Shown: piece by piece, positions 23,685-35,562 of the stretch
Layout of the letters: every line of letters begins with the position of its first letter
Numbering within the stretch: position 1 is the first letter of the stretch
NCBI RefSeq assembly: GCF_030253575.1
Contig: NC_080569.1
Location: forward strand, 6,366,001 to 6,430,000
DNA from: Rhododendron vialii
Taxonomy: Eukaryota > Streptophyta > Magnoliopsida > Ericales > Ericaceae
DNA length: 64,000 bases
Direction of reading: 5' to 3'
Notes under the pieces: generated by a model
Databases searched by the model: none
Told to the model about the DNA's origin: nothing
What the model saw: only the letters and a program-made list of their open reading frames with translations
Program-made: the position numbers and the translations under genes

Positions 23685-23949
23685 TTAAATAAGATATCGA
23701 TAAGAACTTGATTGATTTTTCGTTCAGTTTTCTAACAGAAAATTTAACAAAGAATTGATTAGGCTTTTACTTTTACTGATCTGAGCTAATTTTTTATAAG
23801 GCTCTATAAAAAACGTTTTAAACTAATTAAGCAGTTTCGATCATATGAAATCTCGAAGTTGGTCCCACACAACTGGTTATACATTTGCTGGTCTCTTTTC
23901 ATTATTATTATTATTTTCATTTTTTAAACATCTTAAAGTATTGTCCCTG

Positions 23950-24523
23950 TTCCAAGGCACCCGCATGTATCTGATCACTACCTCAAACAACTCTGTCTCT
24001 CGCCCCCTTTCGCTCTCTCTCTGGCCCTTACCAGACCAACAACCATCACCGGCCACCACCATCTCTTCCCGCTGTTCCGCCGCCGCTATCGACAACCCGC
24101 ATCGCCGAATCTCGCACCGAACGAACTCTCACTCCACCACCCCCACCTCCTCCTTCCCCCCCCCCCTCCGCCTCGTCCTTCCCCGCCGCCGTCACCGGAT
24201 CCGAGTTCCCCAAAGCAGCGTCGTTGTCCAACCCTAACAAGAAATTAACCTACGCCGATTCGGAAAACCCCCTATTTGACGGCGACCCATTCATCGCGTT
24301 CACGAACCAGTCCTCCGATTTCGTTGAGATTTGCATTACTAACCCAATCGAGTCCGGATTCGACGGGAACAGGAACAGACGGAGACGGGAGAACTTAAAT
24401 GGAGGAACATGAACAGACGGTGGTGGCTGGTGATGGTTGTTGGTCTGGTAAGGTAGAGAGAGAGAGGGGGCGAGAGACAGAGGTGTTTGAGGGAGTGATC
24501 AGATACATGCAGATGCCTTGGAA
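23950..24523. mobile_element. inverted-repeat element with exon-like segment (copy B)
   Basis: Counterpart of 6814-7394. The enclosed 62-residue frame (24,224-24,412) is unchanged between copies. The right arm is a few bases shorter (gtgtctg missing near 24,430). Confidence 0.45.
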
Positions 24524-25278
24524 AAATATGGCGTGCTCACGTTTGACGACGTGGCAAGCTCTCATTAGTCGGCAGTAAAGTTTGCAACACAACCTTAAAT
24601 AAGTTATTCTTTTTTAATTTATAATACAGTTGTATGTAACAAGAATCTTATTTGATATATGTCAATTAGTTTTAACATTGATTATTTTCAAAATTATGAA
24701 AGTTGATTTTTTTAAATACCACGTAGTCCATAAAAGATGAAAAATTTGGGACGAATGAAGTATAGAAAGGCACTAGATTAATAACTTTCTCTCTCCTCGG
24801 CCTCCTCCCTCCCCTTGGGTTTTACAACCTAATTGGGCAGCAAGAGAGGAGGGATTTCTCTCCTTTTGGAACTTGGAAGTCTACCCACTTGAGTGGCTAT
24901 TCATTCATTTTGTTGAGGATGATAGTCTCTCTTTATTTGTAAGATTATTTTTCTATCAATGGAATTCCTATTATTTAAAAAAAAAAAAAAACAGAAGTAT
25001 AGAAAGGTAAAATAAGCAAGGAGTTAATAGTCAAATGTGCATGGTGGCTCGGACTTGTTGCCGAAATTTTGGTTCAAGTATTAACCAAACCGATGCACAA
25101 CTTTTGTGGATCGTATTTTTGTTGCACATTAATGCTTCGAATCTAATGGTGTGAGTTTTTTTTTTTGAGATTAAAACCGGTGGAGTTCAATACTCCTATA
25201 GTTGTATATGAATATTGAATACTAGGAAGCATGTCATAGTCAGGAATATGTATTATTGGGATATTATAAAATAGAAAA
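24524..25278. other. non-coding upstream DNA in the duplicated block (copy B)
   Basis: Matches 7395-8160 of copy A with small indels, including a poly(A) run near 24,976. No gene is seen. Confidence 0.6.
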
Positions 25279-27928
25279 TGTCACGCCCCGCCCCGCAAAC
25301 GGCACCCAGAATGGGCCCGAGTCAGCGCGGCCACGTGGCATTCCACACAAAAGACCACACCACACTTTACAACCAATCAGAATACAACTTAGCGGAAGAC
25401 TTCTCACTTAAAATACAACCAAGTCAACGCCAAAACCTCAACTCACAAGTTATAATAAATATCCCTCTTTCCAATTAATTACATAACATGTAGGTTAACT
25501 TCTAGACGAATCAGCTACACAACAATCTAACCAAAGACATCACCCAACACGAGTCTCAGCACTCTCCAAGGCGTTGACCAGTAGTGGACCCACTCTAAGC
25601 CACCTGCTATCTGGCAGTCCAAAAAGGAAAACCAGAGTGTGTGAGATATAGAAATGCTCAATAAAATGTCACAATACCCAAAAGAATATCAATAAGAATA
25701 TTCACCACCAACATAACTGCACTACCCATATGAGTACATTAGTTATAACCACCACATCCGTCAAACATAGCAATATTATCCAATAAACAACCACATAGCA
25801 ATAATTGAATCAACGACAGCATGAATATAAATCACACAAGCATGCAGTGACACGTCTGCCACATTCCCATGTACCTAAGGCATTGTGTCCCGCAAACCAT
25901 GCTCCCAACCTCCATTAATTAGACGGAATGGCATACGACATGGCGTGACTCACTCCACAATCCTTTCGCAGGTACAATCAACATACAACAAGCATGCATA
26001 CCATTAGCTAAAACAATATATAGCATGATATACAATTTCGACCACATATATCCATATCAATAGCTAAACCTCGATTAGCATGATATCATTGATATATAAT
26101 CACCTCCACCACATTATTTACATATCGATAATCATATTGAAAGCTAAAATACCATTAGCAAGATATATACATACCACCATAGCAATATCTTATTGAGAAG
26201 AACCATATCAGACACACTCACCTTTCATTCGACTGGAGTATGCCAAACTTATGGTTTCGGCACCTCCTAAAAGACCGGCTTGATACCTAGCCACAAGTTA
26301 ACCCATATTAGCATATGAACATCTAGGAATGTTAAACCAAATGCTAGCTTAACAAATCATAACATGCCTTCTACACTAGCTAATGGGGCAAACATTACAC
26401 AAAGTCACCAAAATCTCTAGAGGTGTCTGGGAGTACCCACATACCCGGGAGACCTCACACACCTCTTCCAAACTCCAAGGTACTCCAACATATCCAAAAA
26501 TATCAAATATAAAGACCCACAAGTGTACAATCTCAACCAAACAGACCAACGCAACAAAACTCCCAAAACAGGAATGACAACCACAACCAGCCTGTCTTAT
26601 TTTGGCCATATCTAATTAAACAACATGAATTCCAGGGCAACACTTAAACCATTGAAAAGTAGACTTCTTCTTCTTTGAATCCATAGGTCATACATCAAAA
26701 ACAGAGTTCGGGTAACCTAACTACGGCCTTACGATTATAGCTTCAACATAACAGTAAAAACTGGTGCAAAGGCAGAATTTAGGTCAACTTTAGATACAAA
26801 TCTGTTATCGCTCGGACATACCCATGATGCATGGGATGTATCGTTGGAAAGCTCTATGTGTCTAGTTTCTAACAAAACAAACGGTGTGTCATTTCGAGTC
26901 CCGAGCTACGAGTTATGGCCATTATACCAAAGTCCGTCGCTGCTGCCAGATTCTACGCGGGAATAAGTAAAATTGATTGAAAAATCATAACTCTTTCATC
27001 TTAAACCCAAAAATATTGAAACCAACACCAAAAGTTGCACCACTACAAGCCCTACACTCAGTTAAAATCCCAGGTTCAGAAACAAGAGGAGGTTAACCCA
27101 ACAATCAAAAGAAAAACCGATTCGCAACCATTTTCGCCCCAGTCAACCAACCCTGCTTTAGAAATTCACCAAAAATTGTATACTTAACCAAATTACTTGA
27201 TTCCAACGCCAATCTCTTCTTAACTTAAATATGCAGCTCCTGTAAAAGACCCAAAGCCACCCAAAATGTTCATCATACCCAGAAAGTTAAAAGAAGACAG
27301 CCACGCACAGAATCGCACATCCAGCAAACAGCCAGTATTCAAAAATTCATAACTAATTGTGTGATTATCGGTTTTGCATGATCTTGGTACCGAAATCTTC
27401 GTATTGAAACGTACTTTTACAGTTATGAAGACACCAAAAATTGATTCCTAGCAGAAGGGCCCCCAAAAGACAGATTACCAAAACCCACGAATTTGACCCA
27501 AAACATGAACTTTGTCAATTTCCTTCCAAAACTCAATCCATAGAGAATCTAACCACACAAATATAAAATTAAACATGGATTACACTTCTAGAGTACAAGA
27601 ACTTACTTGTCACCGAGTTGGATCGTCGAAAACGGACCTCTCCTTCCTCCCTCCTCTTAGCCGTGACCTCCTCCTCCCTTTCTCTCCCCCTCTCTCTCGC
27701 TCTCGCTCTCTCTCTCTCTACGATGATGCCAGGAAAGAAAGAGTGAGGGGATATTTACAAAATATCTCGTCTAGGGTAATTATATGGTGTAGCCACCACA
27801 CCCCTAACTTATGCAATCGACTAATAGCATTTTTACTAAATACTCACAAAATATGAATTAACTCCATAAACACAAAATTCAATTAAATTATGAGTTTAAA
27901 ATATTAAATATCCGGGACGGGTATTACA
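25279..27928. mobile_element. solo LTR, 2.65 kb
   Basis: It begins TGTCACGCCCCGCCCCGC and ends GGGACGGGTATTACA, with the 5-bp target duplication gaaaa at 25,274-25,278 and 27,929-27,933. Copy A has the single unoccupied gaaaa site. There is no second LTR, primer-binding site or coding domain inside, so this is a solo LTR left by recombination of a long-LTR Ty3/gypsy-type element. It inserted after the duplication, about 2.7 kb upstream of the partial response-regulator ATG. Confidence 0.9.
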
Positions 27929-27933
27929 GAAAA

Positions 27934-28512
27934 CTTCGACGATAGCTAAACTCCAAATGACAACTCACACATCCATGAGATGATGGTCGTTGGCGATGTG
28001 ATGGTGCCTCGCGTTTTGTTGCGAAAGAAACGAATGAGAGTTTTGAGCTTGTTTAGAGTGTTGTTTTGTTCACCCACCTATAATAAAGTATGTGAAAATT
28101 ACTCAAATTAATTTGTGTAGTCCACCTTGGAATTTTACTTCGATAAATAAAAAGCATTCATTTTAGGGCTTGATTTTTAAACAATTCAAGCAAAAAAAAT
28201 AGTTCATTCAAATATCTAGTAGTATTTGATCAAACAACATGGGTTTTACTTTAGAATTTTGAGTTTAGAATCTATAAAAAAAAATTTGAGTGATTTGACA
28301 AAGCACTTATGGATTTGCAATGGATATTTCTTTTTTATGAATGATTAAAAGATTAAGACTTAAAAATCAAAAGGTTTAGATCATTACTCATTAGGGTGAG
28401 ACACGGTATGAATTCCAAATAAAGTAGAGGTAATGTTCATCTTATATACGTATTTTTTAGTGAGTGAACAAAATATCCCTAGATATGTGCGTATTTGTGG
28501 GCGGGAAACGAA
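27934..28512. other. non-coding upstream DNA in the duplicated block (copy B)
   Basis: Continuation of the copy-A-like sequence (8161-8738). No gene is seen. Confidence 0.6.
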
Positions 28513-28520
28513 TTATCTAA

Positions 28521-28671
28521 AAAGGAGTTCTAGAGGCAAAGAAAATAGGCAAAGAATTGACCCTTAAAGTATACATGAACGGCTCAGATTAAGTGTGCCG
28601 TGCATCTGAGCCGTTCATGTACACTTTAAGGGTCAATTCTTTGCCCATTTTCTTTGTACTTAGCATTTCTC
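28521..28671. mobile_element. hAT-type hairpin MITE, only in copy B
   Basis: Two near-perfect arms (caaagaattgacccttaaag and its inverse) enclose a short centre. The 8-bp direct repeat ttatctaa flanks it at 28,513-28,520 and 28,672-28,679, and copy A has one ttatctaa at 8739-8746. The terminal sequence resembles that of the copy-A-only MITE at 4723-4894. Confidence 0.9.
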
Positions 28672-28984
28672 TTATCTAAATAATGATAATTACTGTATTT
28701 ATTTCAAACAAATACTAAAACTAGAAAATAAAAACAAAAAAAAAATCAGTGGGGCCCCCACTGGTTCCCATTTACCTCCGCCACTGCTAGGAAGGATCGA
28801 AATCTTGCTGCCCGAAGATTCGTCCTCGGACAAATGACTTTGTCAAGATTTTCTGAGCAGAATCCTTTTTTTTTTTTTTTTTGGGATAAATATCCAAACA
28901 TATCCTTAGCATATCTAAAGTCAAATGCATATTCTTGTTTGATTGTCAGTATCGCAGAATATCGCGAGATCTTTTATTTTATAA

Positions 28985-29013
28985 CTAGGTTTTCCGTTCG
29001 TGCAAGGCACGAA
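28985..29013 (-). other. Helitron 3' terminus with hairpin and CTAG
   Basis: The stem TTCGTGC (28,997-29,003), loop aag and GCACGAA (29,007-29,013) form a perfect 7-bp hairpin. On the minus strand it is followed after 12 nt by the terminal CTAG, and the next host base is T. This is the canonical 3' signal of plant Helitrons. Confidence 0.93.
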
Positions 29014-29426
29014 TGCCATGCCCGTTGAAGGGAGGAAGTTATGTGTGGAGGCAGTTGGCTTTCTGTGCTTCGAGTGTATTGTGGGAAGCGGTTGTCAATA
29101 GTTACAAAGGAAGAATATATACATCGATGAAGACGGTAAAGGCATTAACTGTTGATTACCAAAGGGTTATTTATAGATGTCGACAGTTTTTGCCCAGCAA
29201 AAAGGTAGAATACATGCATTAAGTAAGATGGTAAAGGCATTAGTTCTGTGCCACCAAAGGGTTGTGGGGACATGGCAAGAGTTTTTGGGCGCAGCAAAAC
29301 GGTTATTTACAGACGCTGTTGAGGATAGCCATTAGGAACTGGCCGATGGCTATACACATATGGACCAAAAGCAGCGAAGACGGAAATGGGGTGCATGAAA
29401 TTTTTTGCGCTAAAGTTCGTCTGGTT

Positions 29427-31591
29427 TCAGTTGAGCCTGGGTTTTTTGGCTGAATTTTGTTCCATTGGTTGGGAAGATGCTGATGCTGCGTGGAGCTTTT
29501 CGTCCTTACTTGGTGTGGGAGGAGGCAAAGCAAGGGATTGGTTGGAGCTGTCTACTGCCTGTGGTGGTGGTTCGTTGGTCATGGAATGGACGTTAAACCT
29601 GCACTGAGCAATTCCAGCGTAATCATACATGTAAGCCTTGAGGGTGATGTCGGATCTCTTCGGCTCTGCAAGTTTGTCGAGAAGTTCCGGCGAAAGTGGT
29701 TGCTGCATTATGTAATGAAGAAGTTAGTATTTTTTTGGTAATCATCCCGTGCCCTTTTATTTTTTGTCAATGCAGTGCTATAAAAATTGATTCTGTGGTA
29801 ATGGGAATGTTGCGCTTACGTCAGGAGTGTCCATTGTTATGTTAGACCCAGTAATGCCATAGATTTGTTCAGCAACCTCAGGAAAGACTGTAGCATCAAT
29901 TGTTGCCGTTGGATCAGTGATGTTGATGGTGAATTTGATCCTGAGAGTTTGGAATACAGTAGTTAGTGGCAAGACTTGTTTTTGAACCGCAAAACAAAAT
30001 GGGGCGCGGTGTTTTTTTTACCTTGGTAGCGCTGGAACGCGACGCGCACAATAATTGCACCAAAGCTCTGCATCTTCGTATGCATTTGATGCTCTGGTGC
30101 AGATCGAACAAGATAGATAGTGGAACCGCTGATTGAAATTAGTGACCTTAGCTATGCCTTTGACATTTATGAGCTGCACCTATAATTGGATTGCGATGTA
30201 GTTAGGAATGTGTATGTGAATGGAGAATTTGGTTTTATGTTTGGATGCATAAAAGAAATGTGTGTGGTTTTGTGGCTTGAGTACCTTCTCCACTGTGGAG
30301 GGAAGGTCAATAATATTGATTGAATGTGACGACGGCGCCGCAGCTGATCTGGCGAGCAGAGTGTACATTGCTGCTAGTGATGGTAACTGCCTGACTTTGT
30401 CAGCATTGACAACACACCTGTACATGTTTTGCTAGCATTAAAGCAGAATGGGCAGGAACAAAAAGAAATGGCTAATTGAATGACATTGTTACCATGATTG
30501 TAGCTCCAGGGCTTCTGGTATCTGTGAGTTAAAGGTAAATCCTGACGTGACTTTGGTGGCAAGGGTCATACCTAAATACAAGGATGAATCTAAGCAAATG
30601 CATATTTGAGTCAAGGATGATGCTATATGGAGAAAGTCAATATTACTGTAGTATGACGACGTTTTGAGTCTGTGTGCAATTGCAACTGGAAAAGTTCCAC
30701 GCAAAGTCGCCATTGCTGGGGCTTCGTTGTCACTGAATTGATCCCATAGCGACATGATTGTTGGCTGAAGGCTGGTGATTGGAAAATCACACAGTTGATC
30801 AGTTTTATTCAGTATAAAGCGGAGCTATTATGTAATTTGTTTTGTTGGTTTTTTACCTTTGGTCTACGATGAGAATATCTGTAACACGTGAGTGATTAGC
30901 TGGTTTGCATGGGCCAATCTCTAGAATGGCAAATAGGATGTCTGCAAGATGAAGGAGGGATCTGTGAGTTTTTATTCTTATCGTGAAAGTGGACAGCAAA
31001 ATGGTATCGAAAGGAACCTAAGTTGGGATCTGGATCTTTGATTTGGTTAAGGTGAGCAAGAGGAGTAAAGTTGAATCTAATTGATCTTTGCGTCAGGCCA
31101 TCAATCTTTTTGCTTTCAACCGGTGAACGCGCACTGATAGTAAGCTGGCACTTTTGTTCAAGAAAGCGAAACTGTTCAACTGTTGCGGTGACAGCAGCAT
31201 TGCTTATGGAGTACGTATGGTACAGCTCAAGTGTATTCTCTAGGATTTTGATGTTGTTGCCAAAAATTGTTGCCTGAATTCGTGTGCCCTGCCGCGCAAC
31301 AAATGTTTGAATGGGTCACTGCTTTTGCGGATATGAAAAGAGCTGCACATATTTGATTAGTAAGTTTGTTACCTGTATGTCCTGCAACTCCAATCGCTGG
31401 TACAGTGAAGAACTCTTGCTTGATGTCTTTGGCATGTTCTTTTCAACAACAATTGCATGGATCGTGTAGTTCTTTGAGTTAAGATTGATGTCTTTGAGTG
31501 GCAAAATGTTAGGAGCCATTGGTACCTGAGTAAAAACAGCTGTTAGCATAGGTGACGATTCTGAGTTATTGGACAATAGTATAGAGCACAT
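29427..31591 (-). pseudogene. RPA70-like single-strand DNA-binding gene of the Helitron, multi-exon
   Basis: RPA70-like genes are common passengers of plant Helitrons; RPA binds single-stranded DNA through OB folds. From upstream to downstream: an N-terminal OB-like exon (31,591-31,370, LKDINLNSKNYTIHAIVVEK, LELQDIQ); an exon at about 31,300-31,020 read as GTRIQATIFGNNI through NFTPLAHLNQIKDPDPNL; then short middle exons (about 30,755-30,300, including VTSGFTFNSQIPEALELQSW and LARSAAAPSSHSINIIDLP). Next is a zinc-ribbon exon at about 30,120-30,010 with CSIC and LWCNYC. The last exons (29,950-29,820 and 29,720-29,427) hold FTINITDPTATIDATVFPE and a charged, Pro-rich tail. Many exons sit in frames that simple open-frame scanning splits. 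Exact splice sites, and whether the gene is still intact, are not settled; I list it as a likely degenerate copy. Confidence 0.75.
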
Positions 31592-31756
31592 GCGTGACTA
31601 TTGTGCAGTGTGATTGTAAGCAGATGCGAAGAGAATATGATTGAATACAGAACAACAGCTATACCTGCTGGGCTTTGGTTTGATTCAAAACATTTTTTCA
31701 TCAACATATGAACACAGACAAACATGTATATACAGTAATGGAGTTTAGGTGCAAGA

Positions 31757-34700
31757 TCACGAACAGTTAGCTTCCTGTAAAAGTTCTTTGTAGACAACAT
31801 TCTTCATGCAGTAGTACGCCGACGGATCAATTTCTGAATGCCCGAGGTGGACTTTAATTTTTTCTGCTGTTGTTGCTCGTGATAATGCCACATAAAGCTG
31901 GCCGTGGGAGAAAACTGGCTCCGGCAAATAAACACCAACTGTATCAAGGGTTTGTCCTTGTGCTTTGTTTATTGTCATAGCAAAACATGGTCTTATGGGA
32001 AATTATCGGCGTGTGAACTCGATTGGATACTGTTGGGGGTCACTGGGTTGCAATGGGATTCTGGGAATGAAAACTGTGGTGCCTTTTCTTTCGCCGGCAG
32101 TGATTTCACCAACAACCGTGTGTTTGTTGAATTCTTTGCATATGAGTCTTGTTCCATTGCATAATCCTTTTGATGGGTTAATGTTTCGGAGTAGTAGACT
32201 GGGATATCTCTCTTGAGAATCAACTGGTGTGTTGGCATTCCTGGTGGTGCCAAGGAGTTGAGGAAGTCAATGTATAATCCCTGCTGTGCTAGATCAGTTG
32301 TTTCATCGATACTCAGGTATCTGTGTTCCTCTCCTGGAAAGTTGGAAGTGATGACGTGATTAATTTCATCGACCGCCTGATTTTTTGGCGTGAGAATTGC
32401 TGAATTTGTCAATGACGACAGGTCGAGGGGACCTGCGGATATGGTTGGAAAGACAAATCTAACGAGCAGATCTAAAGCAGACATCATTTCTGTTGGTTGC
32501 AGAGCTAAAAAGGCCGGCAACTTAATATTGCCACTTTCATTTTCTGGTTCTAAACCATTTCCAATGCGTAGAATGTAGCTACTGAATGCTGGATCAGTTC
32601 TGGCACGCATATTTTCTGTTAACTTCAGCTTTGTGAGCGATTTCCAAATGTAAGACTTTACCAAACTTGCATTGATACAATCTTCTTTTGTTCCTTTTGG
32701 GATGACAGGCAGGACTTGCCTAAAGTCACCTCCTAAAACGACTACCTTTCCTCCAAAAAGAACATTCTTTTCTGTAATGTCTTGGAGGAGAGCATCCAGT
32801 GCTTCAATTGATTGTTTTTTTGCCATCGAAGCTTCATCCCAGACAATGAGGGCTGTTTCTCTGAGGAGAGCGGCCAAACCAGATTGTTTTCCGACATGGC
32901 AAGATAACCTGCCATCTGTATTTATTGGGATTTTGAACCGTGAATGGGCAGTTCGTCCATTGGGTAAAATTGATGCTGCTACTCCAAAACTGGCAGTTGC
33001 CAAGGCTATTTTTCTCTGTGAGCGAACTGTTGCAAGTATGGCTCAGTAGAGGAATGTTTTACCTGTTCCACCCGGGCCGTCTATGAAAAAGCAGCACGGC
33101 TCGTTATTGAAAACTGCATCAAGAATTTGGTTATAAGCGATGGCTTGTTCTGTGTTTAATAGGGCTGGGCTCCGTAGATCTGCCTCGGATATATGAAGAT
33201 CTATTTCATCCTGGATTTCCTTGCAGATTGGGGCATGGTTTGTCGTTGATGAAAGGAGGTGGGAGAGCTGGAAGTCTTTCAACGTCTTGCCCATCGATTG
33301 TAACTCGGAGTTTAATGCCGCGAGCGATTGCTGGCGTGCGGCCTCTTTGGTTAGTTTTTGGATTGAAATATAGTCTTTGACCATGTGCTCTTCAAATTTG
33401 AACAACAGTTCAGCTGGATTTGCTGGGGCACAATACACAAGAATAGTGGCAAATAATTGCCTTAGTGATATGGGCATTCGATATGCACATGCTTCCTCCA
33501 TGCATTTTTCATTGCTGTCATCAGCTTGTAGCAATCCGTAAGTTGTTGCTGCATCTCTAAATGATGGATATGTGATTCCTTGAACAGTTCTGAGATCAAC
33601 ATACGAAGTTGGTCCTGGAACATGCGTTAACAAAAGCCTGAGGTAATATCTCTCATCTTCCTTTGGGTTTGCAGTGACGATACGCCCAATTACCCCTCTT
33701 TGTTTGCGTTCATGCCATGATCTTGATTGATTGTCCCATACATATTCTTCAGGAAAATTGACATAGAGCAGTTTTTGTTGTTTTGCCTTCTCATGATTAG
33801 CATTCATCCAAAAGAATTGTGTAAGCATCGTTCTGGACATGAAATCGCTTTCTGCTATGCTTTGCAAATTCGAATCATCTTTAAAGTTGATTGTTTGTTG
33901 ACCCTCTAAATGTAACTGTAGGCTAATAACAGCAGGCTGCATTTCATAAAGAGGAAAACGGTAGATTCTCCACATTGCTTCCGGTGGGGATACCCATCTT
34001 GCATCCTGAAATTGTCGTATTTCATTAATTTCTTCATTTTGCTCTGAAGCAACCAATTGGTAAATGATCTTATCATGGCCTTTGTAGATGTACTTGTAGA
34101 GATATTTGACGGCTTTAATGGTAGAGCAGACCTCAACATTAATATGACAATCAAACATCGCTAACAATTATGGACTATATGGAATTACCCATCTGTTGTC
34201 CAGCATGTGGCCACGCACCTGGACTTGTTGGCCATCTGGTCGCCTTCTATATATCGGATATCCATCTGGGAGATAGTAGTCTCTGCAGAGTAGTTCTTGG
34301 GATAGTGGTTTTTGCACTTTTCATTTTGCATGCATGCATTTTGGGGATTTAGTTCACCACATGGTCCATGCAGCATGTGCTTAATGACCATTGCATATAA
34401 ATGCGGATGTTTATTCTTGTCTGGTATCTCCGCAGAGATGAAAGCATCAAATTTTTCAATAGTGCTGAATTTATAGCCCTTCTGCAGTATAAGCAACATG
34501 TGAACATGCGGCAGCCCTCGCTTTTGAAATTCCACGGCAAATGTATATGCGGCGACTGGTCCAAAAAGCTCGTCCTTGATAACTATCTTGCGCAAGTATT
34601 CAAATTTACTCCTGAAAATTCTTGAAATCAGATCTGGCCTGTTTTGGACCTCCTCGTGTGGCTTTAGCTCTGTTTTGATCTCTGGCCAATTTGGATTGCA

Positions 34701-35557
34701 CGTCATTGTCAAGAACAAATCGGGCTTGCCATACCTTCCAACAAGTGTCATTGCATCTAAGTATCTTTTGCGCATATCTCTTGGGCTACCAACGAAAGTA
34801 GCTGGCAAAACTATTCTTGTGCCGATCTTTGATGCATCAGATTCGCCATGGTTGACGCTGTCAACTATGCCTTGATACAGGTCTGCTCTGATTTCTTTTT
34901 GTCTGTGCTTGAAGTAATCTAATCTCGATGTTTCAATCTTAACATACATATCAACAGCATATTGTTGTAAAAGTCGCGCAGATTCAAGGAGTATTGAGTT
35001 TGTGTCTTTCCTGATCTGGAATCGGTATGCGTAGAATTCTCGAGCAGAGATCATACGGTCCTTGGTAGCATTTGTTTCCCTGACTGAACATATAAGGATC
35101 TGTTAATATCTGAACATAGAAATTAGAAAAACACGTCATTAGTGGAATATTGTGGTCTAGAAATGAAACTAAAAGTATTTACCTGCTGCTTCATTGGCAA
35201 CTAACTGTTCTGCTGTTCTTGAATGTCGGGGGCAAACTTTTCTCTGTGCGGCAGTTAACACTAATGCATCTGAAGGCTTTGTTTTTTTTATTCCTTGATG
35301 CCATCCAGGTTCGCCAAGGGGGAAAAACAACGGATATTGGAGGGGATCATAGCAACCATAGTAGTGGCTGATTCGTTGGCTATGGCCGTCATGTTTGTGG
35401 ACAAGTATGTCACGCTCGTTTAACTGTGGTGCCTCTTCGTCTTCAATCCACATAACAGCAACCTGTGGTACGGATGGTGGCTGAGCAGTTTGATGATTCA
35501 TTTGAGGATTTGGCTTTAGCCTTATCTCGTACTCGTCAATGTTCGGCACTTGACGCA
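31757..35557 (-). pseudogene. Helitron Rep/helicase, downstream part (Rep core and PIF1-type helicase)
   Basis: The N-terminal piece (35,549-35,169) has NERDILVHKHDG and YDPLQYPLFFPLGEPGW. A short intron and the Rep domain (35,054-34,185) follow, with the metal-binding GLPHVHMLL motif. The paired tyrosines are in KYLYKYIYKGHDK near 34,100. The helicase follows: Walker A GPGGTGKT near 33,065, Walker B LIVWDEASM near 32,830, LTENMRA, and the C-terminal [13 protein letters not shown] and YVALSRAT (31,978-31,757). Lesions: a frameshift near 34,264; TAA at 34,168-34,170; TGA right after the Walker A block at 33,043-33,045; a frameshift near 32,190; TAA at 32,003-32,005. The upstream part is displaced to 46,444 by Athila-1. 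The protein normally nicks, joins and unwinds DNA for rolling-circle-like transposition; this copy cannot make it. Confidence 0.92.
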
Positions 35558-35562
35558 GGCTG

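Larger units (their letters stand above)
21492..28984. repeat. segmental duplication, copy B, main part
   Basis: Homologous to 4192-9055. It starts at the centre of the foldback palindrome, having only the right arm. It holds response-regulator exons 2 and 1 and the upstream block, with two extra insertions (solo LTR and hAT-type MITE) and without the copy-A MITE. It continues beyond the Helitron at 62,871-63,372. Confidence 0.9.
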
